A DNA stretch of 64,000 nt from Muscardinus avellanarius (lineage: Eukaryota; Chordata; Mammalia; Rodentia; Gliridae): contig OY726561.1 of the NCBI GenBank assembly GCA_963383645.1, positions 136,088,404 to 136,152,403 of the forward strand. The letters are read 5' to 3'. The position numbers and the translations under genes are program-made. A model generated the notes under the pieces. That model was not told where the DNA came from. It worked only from the letters and a program-made list of their open reading frames with translations, and did not search any database. Numbering within the stretch: the stretch's first letter is position 1; every line of letters starts with the position of its first letter. Of the stretch, positions 23,229 to 50,922 are shown piece after piece.

Positions 23229-23715
23229 GAAAAATCCATAGATCTGCTCTTAGGGGTCTCCAAGCAAGAAACAGGAGGCAAGGAATTCAGGGATCAAGGG
23301 ACCAAACAGAAGTGGGGGGACAGGAAGGCCGCGGTGAAGGTGGAGGGCGGGTCTAGACAAAAGCTGCTCAGGAGCCAGACTCCATCCTGGAGGGATCTGG
23401 GAGCCATCCGGCTCCGCGGGAGGCAGGCCACCGAGACCGAGGGGCCCCGCGGCATGCCAGTGGCCCGCTTTCCGGGAGGGGAATGTCAGAGTTCTATTTG
23501 GGCACAGATGGATGCAAAGTACATAGGACACCAAGCAAATGTAAAAGGGGGCAAAACAACCCCAGCAAAAGTTGCCTAAGAAAAGAAGTGTGATTTGGGC
23601 ATGAGGTGCGACTGAGCCATTAATATTTACATGGGCACGACAATATAAAGAATAGACAGTAATTTAACCCAGACTAACATTTAGTCACGTTAGGAGGGCA
23701 GAGAGAGGAGTGTGG
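23229..23715 (+). mobile_element. LINE-1/HAL1-like fragment
   Basis: CAAGCAAGAAACAGGAGGCA and later CAGCAAAAGTTGCCTAAGAA follow the same consensus order. A GC-rich insert lies at 23330-23480. Confidence 0.5.
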
Positions 23716-23721
23716 ATGCCG

Positions 23722-23939
23722 TGAGCCGGGCGCGGTGGCCCGCGCTTGTAATCCCACGACTTGGCAGGCTGAGACAGGAGGATCGCAGGTTTTCGGCTAG
23801 ACTCCGCTACTTTAATCCCAGTACCCCCAAAAAATAAAACAGCAACAACAAAAAAAAAACACAATACAACAAGAACAACAACAAAATTGGTCTAGGGGAT
23901 GTAGCTCAGAGGTAGAATGCCCCTGGGTTCCATTCCTAA

Positions 23940-23989
<50 letters not shown>
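23722..23989 (+). repeat. B1-dID SINE with (CA)n tail
   Basis: B1 half shortened, linker expanded with AAC repeats, ID half, then (CA)n 23941-23989. Confidence 0.85.
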
Positions 23990-23990
<1 letters not shown>

Positions 23991-24096
23991 TGATCAATTT
24001 TCTTTTCAGAATAGAACTTGGTGGGGGAGAACAGAAGAAGGCCATTGCTCTCCTACAGTATAGTATAGTACTACCTTAGAGGAGAGGAGAGTAATA

Positions 24097-24508
24097 GGGA
24101 TTGAACCCAGGGACATCCTACCTGTGGGGTAACCCTCAGGCCTATTTTATTATTTTTAATTAATTAATTTATTTATTTATTTATTTATTTATTTTTGCAG
24201 TACTGGGGATGGAACCCAGGGGCAGTCTACCTACAAGCAACACCCCCCAGCCCAATTTTTTATTCTTTATTTTGAAACAGGGACTCACTGAGTTGCAAAG
24301 GGCCTCTCTAAATAGCTGAGGCTGTCCTCGAACCACGATCCTCTGGTCTCAGCCTCCAGAATGCTGGAATTACAAGTGTGCGCCACCATGCCCGGATTTT
24401 TTTGTTTGTTTTTAATTTGCAACAGGGTCTCACTAAGCTATGCACGCAGGTCTTGAATCTCCTCTCAGCCTTCCAAGTACTGATTTTCAGGCGTGCGCCA
24501 CCCCAGGG
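24097..24508 (-). repeat. nested SINE
   Basis: Host ID half 24097-24165 and B1 half 24397-24508. The insert is an S-I dimer at 24192-24396. Confidence 0.8.
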
Positions 24509-24609
24509 CTTTACATTATAATAATACTATTTGACTTTTTGAATTTGTTCTTTTTTTCATTGACATAAACTTGACATATAATAAACAGTATCTATTTATG
24601 TGTTTTTCT

Positions 24610-24725
24610 CTCCTGCATCCAATGTCCTGCCAGCTCCTTGAGGCTGCAAATCCTCTCAGATTCATAGGGGCTGGCTCAGGGTGGGTGGTCAGGCAGTGTT
24701 TGTTGACCGACTGAACTACATACAT
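24610..24725 (+). repeat. L2/MIR-like fragment
   Basis: CCAGCTCCTTGAGGCTGCAA followed by CTGGCTCAGGGTGGGT and TGTTTGTTGACCGACTGAAC resembles the shared L2/MIR 3' end. Confidence 0.5.
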
Positions 24726-25299
24726 GGAAGAATACTACGTGCATGGAAAGATAAAGGGTGAAAGGAAGAGCTTGCCCAGGGTCAAGGATAGGAAGCCGCT
24801 GTACTGATGCTCCTGTCTGTTTAAAGACCACAGGAACATCCAGGAGAGGTGGAAATTCGGGAAAGAAATCAGAAACTTGAGGAAGAAATCAGAAGCAAGA
24901 CTGGGGCCAGTGTCCATTCTTAGAGGGACCTGGGAGACATCTGTCCCAGGATCAAGTCATGTCCGGATCATCCCATCCCTCCCTCTTGCATTCCCACTCT
25001 CAAGCCGGTTCCTAGGAGCCCTGGGCTTAGCGGACCCCAGCCGCTGGGCGTGCGGGGCTCACCAGAGGGCGCTCTTCCAGCTCCCTGGTCCTGCCCCAGG
25101 AGACCAGCGGGGCCCTTTCCTACCAGGACTGCGCACTGAAGCCTCTTCCTAAGAGCAGGGGGTCAGCATGGCGCAGTCACGGGGAGGGTGAGTATGGATT
25201 GGCGGGCTCTGCCGGATCACGAAACACCTGGGGCTATGTGACTGTGCTGATGACTGGTTAATGTGAGGGCAGGAGCAAGGGGGGCCCTGCCCTGAACGT
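24726..25299. other. unique flank, nothing assigned
   Basis: Includes a small GC-rich patch at 25010-25140. No coding support. Confidence 0.4.
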
Positions 25300-25660
25300 G
25301 GACAGCAGGGCCTTGATAGAGCAGGACCCGGGTCAGAGAGGGAGGAAGGCTGTGGAGTGTGCGCGGTTCTTCCTGAAGAGAGCGCGTCTGCTCTGGTCTG
25401 AGCGATCGGCCTCCAGCTCTTCGCACCAGACCTTCCATCTTGGACTGGGACTGCATGAGCGCTCGTTCGGATTCTGAGACCCCAGCTCTTGGACCACCCG
25501 ACCGGCTGCTGGTTCCTCCAGCTCTCCGCCCGCAGTGGGAAAGCTGGGACCACAGGGCTTGGGACTGTAAGCCGATTTGATAAGACCTCTTTTGCAATAT
25601 TCTCGTTCTATGAGTTCTGTTACTCCGGTCAACCCTGACCAATACATCGACCAAATCAGT
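25300..25660 (+). mobile_element. MLT1-type MaLR LTR, diverged
   Basis: The 3' end GTTCTGTTACTCCGGTCAAC then CCTGACCAATACAT matches the MLT1 consensus end. The 5' part is poorly conserved. Confidence 0.6.
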
Positions 25661-25717
25661 ACCCACTGGACAAGGTAGCTTTGCAAGAAAGGCAGGTGAC
25701 TGGGCTACCCTGGTACT

Positions 25718-25966
25718 GTGCGTGCGTGCATGTGTGTGTGTGTGTGTGTGTTTGTGTGTGTGTGTATGGTACTGGGGGTGGAAACCAGGGGCCTTCTACC
25801 TCCAGGTTACACTCCCAGACCTATTTTATACTTTATTTGGAAACAGGGTCTCCCTAAGCTGCTGAGAGCCTCACTAAATAGCTGAGGCTGGCTTCGAACC
25901 AGCGCCATCCTCCTGTCTCAGCCTCCCAAGCACTGGGATTATAAGTGTGCGCCACCAGGCTCATCC
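25718..25966 (-). repeat. (TG)n and S-II SINE
   Basis: (TG)n 25718-25764 forms the antisense tail, SINE body 25765-25966. Confidence 0.85.
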
Positions 25967-26346
25967 TGTATTTCTAGATGACCTTTCTTTAGGCACTGGC
26001 CTGAGGGACCCAGTTCTTAGATGGCCACCTCCACCCCTTCCCTAGTCCGATGGCTGCCCCGTCATGAATAAACTAAAGGGTGAAACTGCAGGCCCTCCAT
26101 TCGTTGGTCACATGCAATCAGGATACATCTTCATGCAGTCATGGGAACACGGAGGTTCTGGGCACCGCAGAGAAGGCGGAGGAAATGGGACGGGTGGTGG
26201 GGGTGGTGGAAAGCTCCGGCGACCTTGCCCTTTGCAAGAATCTTCCCAGCCCTGGGCCAGCAGGGTACCAGAAGCAAAGAACAAGGAGGCTAAGAGTTCC
26301 AGGGGTGGATGCAGTTGGGCTCTCCGTTCTTTAAGCAAACATCCTC
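25967..26346. other. unique flank, nothing assigned
   Basis: A + strand frame of about 100 codons is present but lacks any family feature. Confidence 0.4.
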
Positions 26347-26928
26347 TTAGCCAGCATGGCTTGTAATCCCAGTACTTGGGAGGCTGAGACAGGAGGATCA
26401 CAGGTTCAAGGCCAGTCTCAGCAATTTAGGAAAACCCTGTTTCAAAATAAAAATTAAAAGCCGGGCATGGTGGTGCACACTTGTAATCCCAGCATTTGGG
26501 AGGCTGAGACAGGAGGATCGTGGTTTGTGGACAGCCTCAGCTACTCCTTAGTGAGGCCCTTTGCAATTCAGTGAGACCCTGTTTCAAAAAAATTAAGAAT
26601 AGCGCCAGGCGTGGTGGCGCACGCTTGTGATCCCCAGGCTTGGGAGGTGGAGACAGGAGGATCATGCTGGTTCGAAGCCAGCCTCTCTGGCTTAAGAGAC
26701 CCTGTTTCCAAATAAAAATATAAAATAGAGCCGGGCGTGGTAGCGCACGCTTGTAATCCCAGCATTCGGGAGGCTGAGACTGGAGGATCGCGGTTCGCGG
26801 ACAGCCTCAGCTACTTAGTGTGGCCCTCCGCAACTTAGTGAAACCCTGTTTCAAAAAGAATAAAAAATAGGGCAGGAGGTGTGGCTCAGAGGTCGAATGC
26901 CCCTGGGTTCTATCCCCAGACCCCCCCC

Positions 26929-26976
<48 letters not shown>

Positions 26977-27215
26977 GGTCTGGGAGTGTAGCCCGGAGGT
27001 AGAGGGGCTTCCAGGAACCCCAGTACCACCACCACCACCAAAAAAAAAAAAAGAATAAAAAAATAGGATTGGGGTTGTAGTTCAGAGGTAGAATTCCCCT
27101 GGGTTCCACCCCCAGAACCTCAAAAAATGAATAAATAAATAAAAATTAAAATTAAAAGGTCTGGGGGTTTAGCTCAGAGGTAGAATGTCTCTGGGTTCGA
27201 TTCCCAGTACAAAAG
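26347..27215 (+). repeat. four SINEs nested one inside another
   Basis: Left halves in order A 26347-26457, B 26460-26603, C 26604-26728 (S-III). Then complete D 26729-26930. Then right halves in reverse order: C 26971-27051, B 27052-27130, A 27140-27215. The S-III tail matches the S-III left half, which confirms the pairing. (TA)n at 26941-26970 is D's tail. Confidence 0.88.
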
Positions 27216-27264
27216 AGGAAGGAAGGAAGGAAGGAAGGAAGGAGAGAGGGAGGGAGGGAGGGAG
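27213..27264. repeat. (GAAG)n(GAGG)n microsatellite
   Basis: Continues the tail of SINE A. Confidence 0.9.
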
Positions 27265-28658
27265 GACCCTCTTACCTCTACCATTGTGAGGCCTTCATTC
27301 ACAAATGCTCGAGTTGATTTCATCCCCAACGACACACATCCAAGAAGGTTTTTATAGAGACTCCAGGCCTGATACCTGGGAGTAAGACAAGGTAGAAGCC
27401 AGAAAGAAGAGGGAGGCAGGGTTGGGGGTGGGGTGGGGGGATAAACCCCAGTGTCGGGGTGGGGAGGGGGTGGAGAGCGGCCTGGGCTTTGCAGAAGGAC
27501 TGAGAAGACACTTGCATCAAAGCGCAGCCCTGACTTTGTACCCCCTGTCCAGAGCACTTTCGGGGTCCCCTTCCTGCCCCAGACTCTGGCAGGCTTCCTG
27601 TGCCCATTATCTGTCAACGAGTGCTCTGGGGAGGCAGGAAGGGGGAATTTCACAATTGGCTGTCTTCCTTTGATGTTGCCACCTGGGTTTGAAGCCCCTC
27701 TTTCACCGACCAACCATTTGGAGCGCAGGGGTGGCTGTTCCGTTCTCAGCCCCGTGGGAGGGGGTGTCCTTACCCTTCATAGTCCAGTCTGAGGCAGCCA
27801 GAGGCTGCTACAGGCCCAGACTGAGCAGGCGAAGGAGGAAGGAGGGTGCGGGGGCCTGGGTCTCCTCCTGAGCCTTCCACGGCGAGGATGCAGCCACACC
27901 CGTGTGCCTCACTCTCCAGAGCAAAGGCCAGTGGCCGGGCTGCCTCTGAGAACTGGGTCATCTCTGAATCTTCCCTGGGCAGGATTCCATTCCTAGCCAG
28001 CCACACCATCATCTGGTAAGAATCATCACCTGCAAGGGGTGGGGTTGGGGAGAGTTAAGGTAGAGAACACAACACAGGCTTAGAGACCAAAAAAAAAGCC
28101 CCGACCCTCTTCCCCTTCTAGGCCCGCAGACTGGCCAGGTGTGGCTGCTAGCCCAGGCCGCTCCTGCCATCTGGGAGGCCCTGCCCTCCACCCTTCCTGA
28201 AGAGGGGGAAAATAAGAAAAGCATGGGGCACAATTTCCCTTTGGGGCTTGGGATCCCCTCCCCCTCCGTCCGGCTGGGAGGCCGAGGTGAGCTGTGGCCG
28301 GGCCTGGGACTGGGCAGCCTCCTGGCTCTGGCCGCCTGGCACTCGCCCCTTTCTGCAACCGCGTCAGGAATGTCTGCCAAGGCTTTCGTTTGGTGTCTCC
28401 CCAAAGGCACCCAAAAGGCAGGACTGTACCACGTGGACTTTCCCCCTGGTTTTGCAACCCCAGAGAGCAGGGAGCCACGGCCACTCTGAGGCATACCTCC
28501 ACCAGGGTTTCCAGGAAGAATACCAGCCACCAGGTGAGGCCCTCCCTCCTCTCTTTACAAGATTCCCACCTGCTGTGCCGGGGACCCAGGAACAGAGCTT
28601 TCTCTTTTTCGTATCAGATCCAATCACTATTTGAAATGCAATATTTGACTTCCAAGTT

Positions 28659-28660
<2 letters not shown>
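27265..28660. other. unique stretch upstream of AMOTL2
   Basis: The longest SINE-free part of the upstream flank, 2-3 kb from exon 1 and moderately GC-rich. It may hold distal regulatory sequence. Long overlapping frames show no family signature. Confidence 0.4.
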
Positions 28661-28708
<48 letters not shown>

Positions 28709-28860
28709 TTTTTTTTTACTGAGAATTGGACCCAGAGGCATTCAGCCTGCCTCTGAGCGACACCCCCACCTTTCTTAGTTCTTATTTTTTGAAATGGGGT
28801 CTTGCTAAGCTACCACTTCAGCCTCTAACCATCCATCCTTCTGTCTCAGCCTCCAACCAG
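28661..28860 (-). repeat. (CA)n and diverged SINE
   Basis: (CA)n 28661-28706, then an antisense dimer with a truncated B1 half. Confidence 0.75.
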
Positions 28861-29289
28861 CCAAACACACACTTTTCCGGAGGCTTTATTAAAAATTAAC
28901 AATGCCCTAAACTATTGAACTGGCAAAGTTTCCTTGTCCCTGGTTCCCTCCAGCAAATCTGGGAATTGCAAAGTCTATGCTCAAACCAGGAGAGGCGAGC
29001 CTAGCCAGGGGGTGGGAGCAGAAACTGAGCTGACTTTTCCAAGAAAGTGTGAGAGGGGCTGTGTGGTCCCGGCTCAGGACCGGCCTTGGGGGCCTTAGGA
29101 GTGGGGAAGACGGGTGGGGGAGTAGGTGTCCAAGCAAACTTTCTGAAGAAGGGCATCACCAGCTTCCCAGTTTAGGGGAAGGTAAGAGGTGAAAGGTCCA
29201 GGGGCAGGGGAGAAGGTTCCCTACTGAAGAGGAACTGCAGGAGCCAGAGATGTGGGCTCCAGAGAGGGAGGGTCCCCAGCTGGCAGAAA
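28861..29289. other. unique upstream flank
   Basis: No repeat or coding support. Confidence 0.4.
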
Positions 29290-29541
29290 CTGGAAGAGAA
29301 ATGCGTGGTGGCACAGGCTTGTAATCCCCGCGCTTGGGGGGCTGAGACAGGAGGGTTGCACAGGTTCACAGCCAGCCTCAGCTACTGAGTGAGGCTCTCA
29401 GCAACTTAGTGAGACCCTGTTTCCAAATAAAGTATAAAATAGGTCTGGGAGTATAGCCTGGAGGTAGAAAGCCTCTGGGCTCCACCCCTAGTACCACAGA
29501 AAGAGAAAGAGAGAAAGAAAGAAAAGAAAGACTGGAAGAGA
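29290..29541 (+). repeat. S-II SINE with (GAAA)n tail and TSD
   Basis: ACTGGAAGAG at both ends, element about 29303-29530. Confidence 0.85.
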
Positions 29542-29740
29542 GTGCGGCAGGTGGACACGGGACTTCCCTGTCTGACCGTCCGGGAGTCTGGGAGCCTGGA
29601 TTGTGCGGGGATGGAAGGGACCTGTCTCCCCCTGTCCCTCCTTGTGCTATGCTAGGCAAGATGCTTAACCTCCCAGGGCCTTGGTAAACAGAGCTCCCGG
29701 CAAAGCGTGGGCAGGTGGGTCAAATTCACCAGATTTTCAG

Positions 29741-29872
29741 CCGGGCGTGGTGGCGCACGCTTGTAATCCCAGCATTTGGGAGGCTGAGACAGGAGGATCT
29801 CGGTTCCCAGACATTCTCAGCTACTACTTAGGCCCTTTGCAACTCAGTGAGACCCTGTTTCAGAAAGAAAAA

Positions 29873-29932
<60 letters not shown>

Positions 29933-30019
29933 ATAAAAATAGGGCTGGGGGTGTAGTTCGGAGAAAGAATGGCCCTGGGTTCCATCCCCAGTACCACCAA
30001 GAAAAAAAAAAAAAAAAAT
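29741..30019 (+). repeat. S-I SINE with (AAAG)n in its linker
   Basis: The B1 half ends at 29863, about 17 AAAG units fill 29864-29932, and the ID half follows. It is the SINE nearest the AMOTL2 promoter. Confidence 0.88.
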
Positions 30020-30439
30020 CGCCAGATATTCCAGTCCGGATTTTCACTTCCTGGGAAAGCTTTTTTTTTTTTTTTTTTTTCCCTAAAAGCGCTGGCGAAG
30101 GTGTTTGTAAACAATAAAAGTGCAATTCAAAGGTTGCCCCTGGGGGGTGAAAACAGAAGGGGTGGGGGGCTGGTGCAGAGGCCTGGCCGGGCAGCTGGAA
30201 GCCGAGAAGTGTCTAGGCCGGGGGCAAGGTCCGAACCAGCGGACCGGGACATCTCTGCATCTCCCCACCCCCAAAACCACGCTGGACCGGAGTCCAGCAA
30301 CAGCCCCCACCTCCCCACCCCGCGCGCGCCGGGGTGCTCAGGATGGGGGCCTGCCGAGCGGGGCGGGGCGGGGTCCGCGGCCGCAGCGCCGCCTCCCGGA
30401 GGCCGGCGGGCGGGGAGGCGGCGGCGCGCTGAGTTTATT

Positions 30440-30632
30440 TGTGGTTCGCTTTGATCCCTGGGGGAACCTGAAACTCACATTCCTGGCATAGCAGCCGCCT
30501 CCGGCGCGGCCGAGCCTGGGCTGCGCGGGGCCCGGGCGGCCAGAGCGTCGGCGCCGCCGCCGAGAGCGCATCGCTGACCGGAGCCGGCCGGGCTGACCGC
30601 CGGGCTGACCGCGCGAGCTCCGCGCCCCGCAG
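30440..30632 (+). other. AMOTL2: AMOTL2 exon 1 (non-coding, start approximate)
   Basis: The 3' boundary is a strong donor, CGCAG|GTGAGG, with exon end at 30632. The 5' edge is a guess within the CpG island. Intron 1 then runs to the acceptor at 33115-33116. No start codon of the main protein lies here. Confidence 0.7.
30478..30483 (+). promoter_or_regulatory. TEAD/MCAT-type motif CATTCC in exon 1
   Basis: The sequence ACATTCCT fits the TEAD consensus (A)CATTCC(A/T). AMOTL2 is an established YAP/TEAD-responsive gene, so a site at the promoter would close the feedback loop. Function here is inferred from motif and position. A second CATTCCT lies in intron 1 at 31502-31508. Confidence 0.5.
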
Positions 30633-31069
30633 GTGAGGACCGCGGCGGGCCCCCCAGGGGCGAGCCGAGCCCCGCGCGCCCGGCCTTCTCCGGGAGCCCG
30701 AGCCCGTCCTCGGCTCGCGGGGCGCAGAGCCCGGCCCGGGGTGCAGCGCCGTGGGCTTTGGATGGGGGTCTCCCGAAGACGCGCCCCCGGGGGGGGGCTG
30801 GAGGAGCCGGGCAGACCCTGGGGGCCAGGTGGTTTTTTTTTTTTTTTCCCTTTGGGGAGGTTGTGAGTTGGACGTGCTGCGGGCACCTCTTGTTGCAGGG
30901 CCCTGGTGGCTGGTGGCCGATTTGGTTAGGTGTGTGTGTGGAGGGGGCACAGGTGTCGTGGCCCCCCCAACTAGCTCAAGAATTCCTCTTTTGTCTTCCT
31001 TGGAAAATCCTCTCTGGAGCCACGAACTGGCTCTCACTGAGAAAGAATGTGGCCTGCTGTCCAGCCCGG

Positions 31070-31077
31070 TGACGTCA
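31070..31077. promoter_or_regulatory. palindromic CRE (TGACGTCA) in AMOTL2 intron 1
   Basis: A perfect 8-bp CREB/ATF palindrome lies in GC-rich sequence about 440 bp after exon 1. The region could be an intronic promoter or enhancer. Only the motif is seen. Confidence 0.4.
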
Positions 31078-32636
31078 GCGCTGGAGTATTTGGGAGACAA
31101 AGAGGGCCGGGGAGGGCGGAAGGGAGGCGGACCTTCCAGCTTAAAGACCTCTCGGCGCGGGCAGCCTCGCCGGCTCGCCCTGGGCGCGCGGTGGGTACCG
31201 GTGCTGTGGCCCCTCTGGGGTCGGGGTGGCGGGGGACCCCTGGCCCGGTGCGATCGGTCTTCAGAGACCAGGCCAGGGGTGCAGGTACCTGCTGGCTGCA
31301 GAAGAGGGGTTTTCGGAGAGCTGGGCGCGCCGATGCCACCCGGATGCATGCGCGGGTAGGGGGAGCCGACTTTTAGTAGCCCCTCGGGTGTCTGGGAGGC
31401 TGTGCGTCCCCGGGGCTGGGCCCGGGGGGCTTGGGCGAGCCGGAGGTTTGCGCGCTCGCAGGCCGGGCGCACTGCTGGCGCGCCTGGAATCTGTCGCTCC
31501 GCATTCCTCCGGCCGCTCCCGGAACCTCCAGAGCAGGAATCAGCCCAGACAGTGATTGACTTAGGAAATGCCCGCGCGAATCGACACTGCTGTTTGCCTC
31601 GGTGCCCCTGGTAACTCTGGATTCCTGCGCGTGGGGAGGGGGCGGCGGCTGGGCGCCAGGAAGCTTGGGTACAGAGGTGTAAGATGCAGACCCATCATCC
31701 CCCAGCCCCGGCCCTGGGCAGCTGAGTCCTGGGAGAGGGGGGCTGGACGAGGGTTGCTCTGCCGATATGCCAAGCCCAGCCGGAGGTGGTGCACCGGGGC
31801 TAGTTTTGTGGCAGAAAAAGAGATAAAATCCTGGGTGCCCCACCACGCCATACCTACCGGACTTGTGGCAGTGGGGATTTTATTTGGTTTCCCTGAATCC
31901 TGTTTGGGAGGTTTGTGTTGGAGGAAGCTGTAGGAAGGAACTTTAGGCCCCAGGTCCCGTAACAAAGCGCTCCCCTGCCCCGGCCCACTTAGCCCTCCAG
32001 TGAGTCTGAGCAGATGCCAAGGAAAATGCCGAGTTCTCATCCTCTGGGTGCCTTGAGGGCTGGTGGGGGCTTTTCCAGTCAGCAACGGTGTTCGCAGACA
32101 GGAGGTTAAAATCAAAGGCTTTCCTGACTCTGGTGCCCAGGCAGGTACCGTGGGTGCACACTGTTTAATCTTCATGGCAGCCCCTTCCGGCCTCGTTTTA
32201 TAAGAAACTATTGTACCTTTTTAAAATCCTTTATTCCCCAATTTCAAGGCAATTGCTCTTTTCCCGTTCACCTTGCATTAGACTGCCAAGGTCATCAGAG
32301 ACCAGGGCCCCAGATGAACTGTACCAGCAGCCCTAGATGAAGCCATGCCGGGGTCTGTGCTCCGGGAGAGGGAAGTGTGGAGATGGGGTAGTGGTGATGG
32401 ATGGCTGATGCTGAGGCTAAACTCAGACCTCTTCATTCTAGAGGGCCCTGGGGCCACTTCCTTAAGGCTTCTCCCTGTTGTGGTCATTCTTTATCGGGGA
32501 CCCCTCTTTCTCCCTGGCCTGGACAGCTAGGTACTTAGGTCTGAAGTAGGCCAGCCTTGGAGTCTCTGGTCAGGCTATTTGATGGGCCCCATTTCTGTTA
32601 AGATGACCTCCTGGCTTGCTGTTCTATTTCTAAGTC

Positions 32637-32678
32637 TCCTCCTCCTCCTCCTCCTCCTCCTCCTCCTCTTCCTCTTCC
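32637..32678. repeat. (CTC)n microsatellite in intron 1
   Basis: About ten CTC units then CTT variants. Confidence 0.9.
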
Positions 32679-32697
32679 TTTTTCTTATTCTTGTTCT

Positions 32698-32917
32698 GCT
32701 TTTTTTTTTTTTTCTTTTTTTGGTACTGGAGATGGAACCCAGGGCATTCTACTTCCAAGCTACACGCCCAGCCCTATTTTTCATTCTTTATTTTGAAACA
32801 GGGTCTCCCTGCATTGCAAAGAGCCTCACTAAGTAGCTGAGGCTGGCCAAGGACCGTGATCCTCCTGTCTCAGCCTCCCAAATGCTGGGATTACAAGGGT
32901 GCGCCACCGCGCCCGGC
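32698..32917 (-). repeat. S-I SINE in intron 1
   Basis: Complete antisense copy. Confidence 0.85.
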
Positions 32918-33002
32918 TTTTTTTTTTTTAATGGAGAAAGTGAGGCTCTGAGGTTAGATGACCTGCCTTAGTAGTTTGGCACCTGAATCCAGGCCTGTGT
33001 GA

Positions 33003-49013
<16,011 letters not shown>

Positions 49014-50735
49014 AGGAGTTGGTGTCTTGGGGACCCCAAGCCATACCCTCCGGTCCTTGGCCATTCTCGGCCAGTCCATCAGCCCTCTCCAAGGACCTCT
49101 CCTGCTTCCCCGGCCATTGACCGGCTGGCCCCTGGAGCGCAGGAAGGAGGGCTGTGGGCAAGAGGGGAGCCGGGAGACCCACAGCTTCTTAGCCACGTTC
49201 CTCCTGTCCTTGGAGAAGGAAGACTCAGCCTCCACCTAATTCCCAAGGATCACTAGAGTAGCAACTAGAAGGCCGAGAGGGAGAGGAGCTAGATTGGCTT
49301 GGAGGCTGATCGCCAAGGACGGGAACGCCTGGGCAGCAGGTGCACTGGCTCTGTAACGGAGCGCCATGTTCCCTGGCTCCGCGAGGTCCCAGCGCGGGTC
49401 TGCTGCTCAGCTCCTCGCTGCCCTCTGGGATCACTACACCTTGGGGACTATTGAGGGTGTGGGTCTTGCAGAAGCCACGGCCTCCTCCCGCCTCACCTGG
49501 AGTGGGTCAGGCGCCATTGAGCGGCCCAGGAGGCAGTGCCTCGAGTGTATATAATTCCCTTTTTTTGTGGCACCGAAGACGGCTGGCTCAGATTCGTCTC
49601 CGTGAACGACGCTGGCCCGGCCCCGCTGCCACATGCTCCCGAACCTTCTGGCTGGGCTCCCGGTCCTCGTTCCTCCTCTTTTAAGTTCTTGGCCCATGGC
49701 ATTCGATGCTTGTTGATTCGGGGGACATCGGCTGAAATGCCCACGGGACCTCACCCACCCACCGGCAGCCTTGTGAACCGGCGCCACGGCTCCTGTCCCT
49801 GGAACACTCTGTCAGTTTGGGTTATAAACTGAGCCAGAAGAAACGAGCCTCCAGCCAGGCACCTTGCCCACCTGTGGGCACGAGTGGCCCTGCCCAGCTA
49901 CCAGTTTTCTGCGGAAACTGAAAAAGATGTCTTGTTCTTCTCAATGTCTCCGTTGCCACCTGAAGGGCCTGGGAGAAAGAGCTGTGTTGTCGAAAACTAG
50001 CCCGTGAGCTACAAAGATGTGACTCAGACGGGCTTGCGAATGGAGCCCACATCACAAAATGGCACCCGTGAGGCTGGCTCCTCAAACTACCGCGCCCAGC
50101 CCTGCGGCAGGGCCGGACACTCGGGATTAGGGCGGCGCTGAGCATGGCAGCCTTCCGCCATCATTGACTTTGGTCTTAAAGACCCCCCAATTCAGCCCAG
50201 TAGCGATTGGCGGGTTTTAGTAGTTCTGTCTTTACTATTTTTAGTCCTTCCTGACTCTTTGTGTGTGTCTGTTTGTTTTATTTTTGTTTGTTTGTTTTCC
50301 TTTACTGTTTTTCGATTCTGTACATGTATAATTTCCATGATTTCCCCAAGATTCCTTTTGAAACATTTGCATTTGCTGGACAATTGCATATTTTTTTAAC
50401 TCCGCTCCCCATCCCCCCGTTGAAAGCTGAGAATACATTTTGGTTCACGTGCATTGTTTACAAAGCAAAAAGAAAAAAAAAAAGAAAAAAATATCGTGAA
50501 AGGAAAAAAAACAATTTAATATATTTTGGATTAATATTTGGTATTTCTTTTAAAGTATTTTTTTTTTGTGCTGTGAATGTTTTCTGCCAAAGACCATGAC
50601 GTGTGTCTGTCTGTTTAAGTTATCATGAATATTTAAAATGTAAACTCGACTTTTCTGTTATGCCGCCCTGTACCAGGATTGCTGCTGCATTCCACTGGGT
50701 ATAACAGTATTTTAATAAAAAAAAGTATTCAAGAG
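49014..50735 (+). other. AMOTL2: AMOTL2 3'UTR
   Basis: About 1.7 kb without any SINE, unlike the introns and both flanks. The last 500 bases are AT-rich with several T and A runs. The end is set by the poly(A) signal and is approximate. Confidence 0.85.
50714..50719 (+). terminator. AMOTL2: poly(A) signal AATAAA of AMOTL2
   Basis: A canonical hexamer followed about 15-20 bp later by a GT-rich stretch (GAGTGGTGTC), the normal arrangement of a cleavage site and downstream element. Confidence 0.85.
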
Positions 50736-50922
50736 TGGTGTCTCTGCATGGGTGAGAGAGAGTTTGTACTAACAGAAGGAAGGGGATGAGGGCTTTCTGG
50801 GGCCGCTCAAGTCCGAGTCCAGAGACCCAAGAGAAACCCTAGGAATCTCATGAAGCTGCTAAGGAGAGAGTTGGAGTGAGGATATGATTGGCTTTTTTTT
50901 ACTTTATTTATTATTTATTTAT

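Larger units (their letters stand above)
30160..30790 (+). promoter_or_regulatory. AMOTL2: CpG-island promoter of AMOTL2
   Basis: Very GC- and CpG-rich sequence surrounds the non-coding first exon and contains no SINE. There is no obvious TATA box, which fits a dispersed CpG-island promoter. The exact transcription start cannot be read from the sequence. Confidence 0.8.

Noticed and set aside
30435..31472. 345-codon open frame on the minus strand across the AMOTL2 CpG island
   Set aside because: GC-rich DNA gives long chance frames. The Arg/Pro/Ala-rich translation has no family features, and the strand opposite has a clear promoter and exon.
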